Assembly (NCBI GenBank): GCA_034231615.1
Contig: CM067315.1
Span: forward strand, 33,773,156 to 33,837,155
DNA: 64,000 bases
From: Meghimatium bilineatum
Lineage: Eukaryota; Mollusca; Gastropoda; Stylommatophora; Philomycidae
Direction of reading: 5' to 3'
Position numbers and translations under genes: made by a program
Shown: positions 63,615 through 64,000 of the stretch, in pieces
Position numbering within the stretch: the first letter of the stretch is position 1
How the letters are laid out: each line of letters starts with the position of its first letter
The notes under the pieces: model-generated
What the model saw: the letters and a program-made list of their open reading frames with translations, nothing else
Database searches by the model: none
What the model was told of the DNA's origin: nothing

Positions 63615-63952
63615 TTCTTTTTCAACGTTCATTCTTAAACTGCCGCTGACCGCCGAAGACGGATGTGTCGGGCCATTGACATAACTAAAACGGCGACACA
63701 TCGCACTTCCATTTTCTGGACTACATCCTGCTGGAAATCTAGTTGGACCATTGTCTTGCTACAAGAGAAATCCAGCGGGAGTTTGAGAACGAACGCTGAA
63801 GAAGAAACTCCTGCTGGATCTCTCGTGTAGCAGGACAATGTCCCTACTAGATTTCCAACAGGATGTAGTCCAGAGAATGGAAATGCGCTGTGTCGCAGTT
63901 TTATTAGCGCTAATGGCCAAACACAGCCGTTTTCGGTGGTAGGAAAATTCAA
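63615..63952. mobile_element. Tail-to-tail SINE A palindrome
   Basis: A short minus-strand SINE A tail piece (63617-63651) is followed by a full plus-strand copy (63652-63806, ACGGATGTGTCGGGCCATTG to GAACGCTGAAGAAGAAAC). A full minus-strand copy (63807-63950, CTCCTGCTGGATCTCTCGTG to CACAGCCGTTTTCGGTGG) comes next. The two full copies form a near-continuous inverted repeat. Confidence 0.93.
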
Positions 63953-64000
63953 TTCCTATAATAAGCTGCTGTATAATTGATCTTATGTTGTGATGTATCA

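Overview
This is eukaryotic nuclear DNA, about two-thirds A+T, with no bacterial-style gene organisation, operons or CRISPR. The decayed LINE reverse transcriptases (RTE/BovB-like and Jockey/CR1-like pieces ending in an RLRTGH zinc-knuckle domain), the tRNA-headed SINEs and the very dense minisatellites suggest a lophotrochozoan, most likely a mollusc and perhaps a gastropod. The species assignment is inference.

The only host gene I can name is the 3' end of a cyclophilin (peptidyl-prolyl isomerase) on the + strand. Its two last coding exons are at 545-611 and 4051-4119, joined by a 3.4-kb intron full of SINEs. A 27-bp minisatellite and a TA-flanked MITE lie just downstream, probably inside the 3' UTR. 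Four other segments look like single host exons: 13949-14125 (-), 16086-16349 (+), 18109-18272 (-) and 31179-31380 (-). Their splice sites or start contexts are good, but I do not recognise the products, and open frames of this size also occur by chance here.

Layout. 0-5.2 kb: cyclophilin 3' end. 5.2-12.6 kb: a 3-kb broken Jockey/CR1-like LINE (5640-8670) followed by LINE 3' ends and minisatellites. 13-18.3 kb: MITEs with clear target-site duplications, tRNA-SINEs, fold-back elements and candidate exons. 18.7-22.5 kb: microsatellite, 22/23-bp minisatellite, a large inverted repeat (450-bp arms, 19684-21372) and a SINE inserted in a 21-bp array. 23-29.2 kb: RTE-like reverse transcriptase and LINE tails. 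29.3-30.7 kb: a 25-bp array that grades into a 42-bp array with a 250-codon open frame. 31-34 kb: SINE and LINE sharing one (TAA)n tail, then a mosaic of LINE pieces and a 24-bp array. 34-43 kb: LINE graveyard, including a minisatellite grown from LINE sequence. 43-50 kb: more minisatellites, a BovB-like fragment and nested SINEs. 50-54 kb: LINE fragments and a 1.4-kb 33-bp array. 54-64 kb: GC-richer unidentified DNA, RTE-like LINE ends, a 29-bp hairpin minisatellite and a tail-to-tail SINE palindrome.

Two SINE families with (GAA)n tails (here called A, about 165 bp, and B, about 270-280 bp) make up some 20 copies. Three copies have near-perfect 12-13 bp target duplications. Their 3' ends resemble the (GAA)n tail of the zinc-knuckle LINEs at 40.4 and 41.7 kb, so that LINE may have mobilised them. 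I found no complete autonomous element and no convincing new multi-gene system. The unusual content is in repeat architecture.
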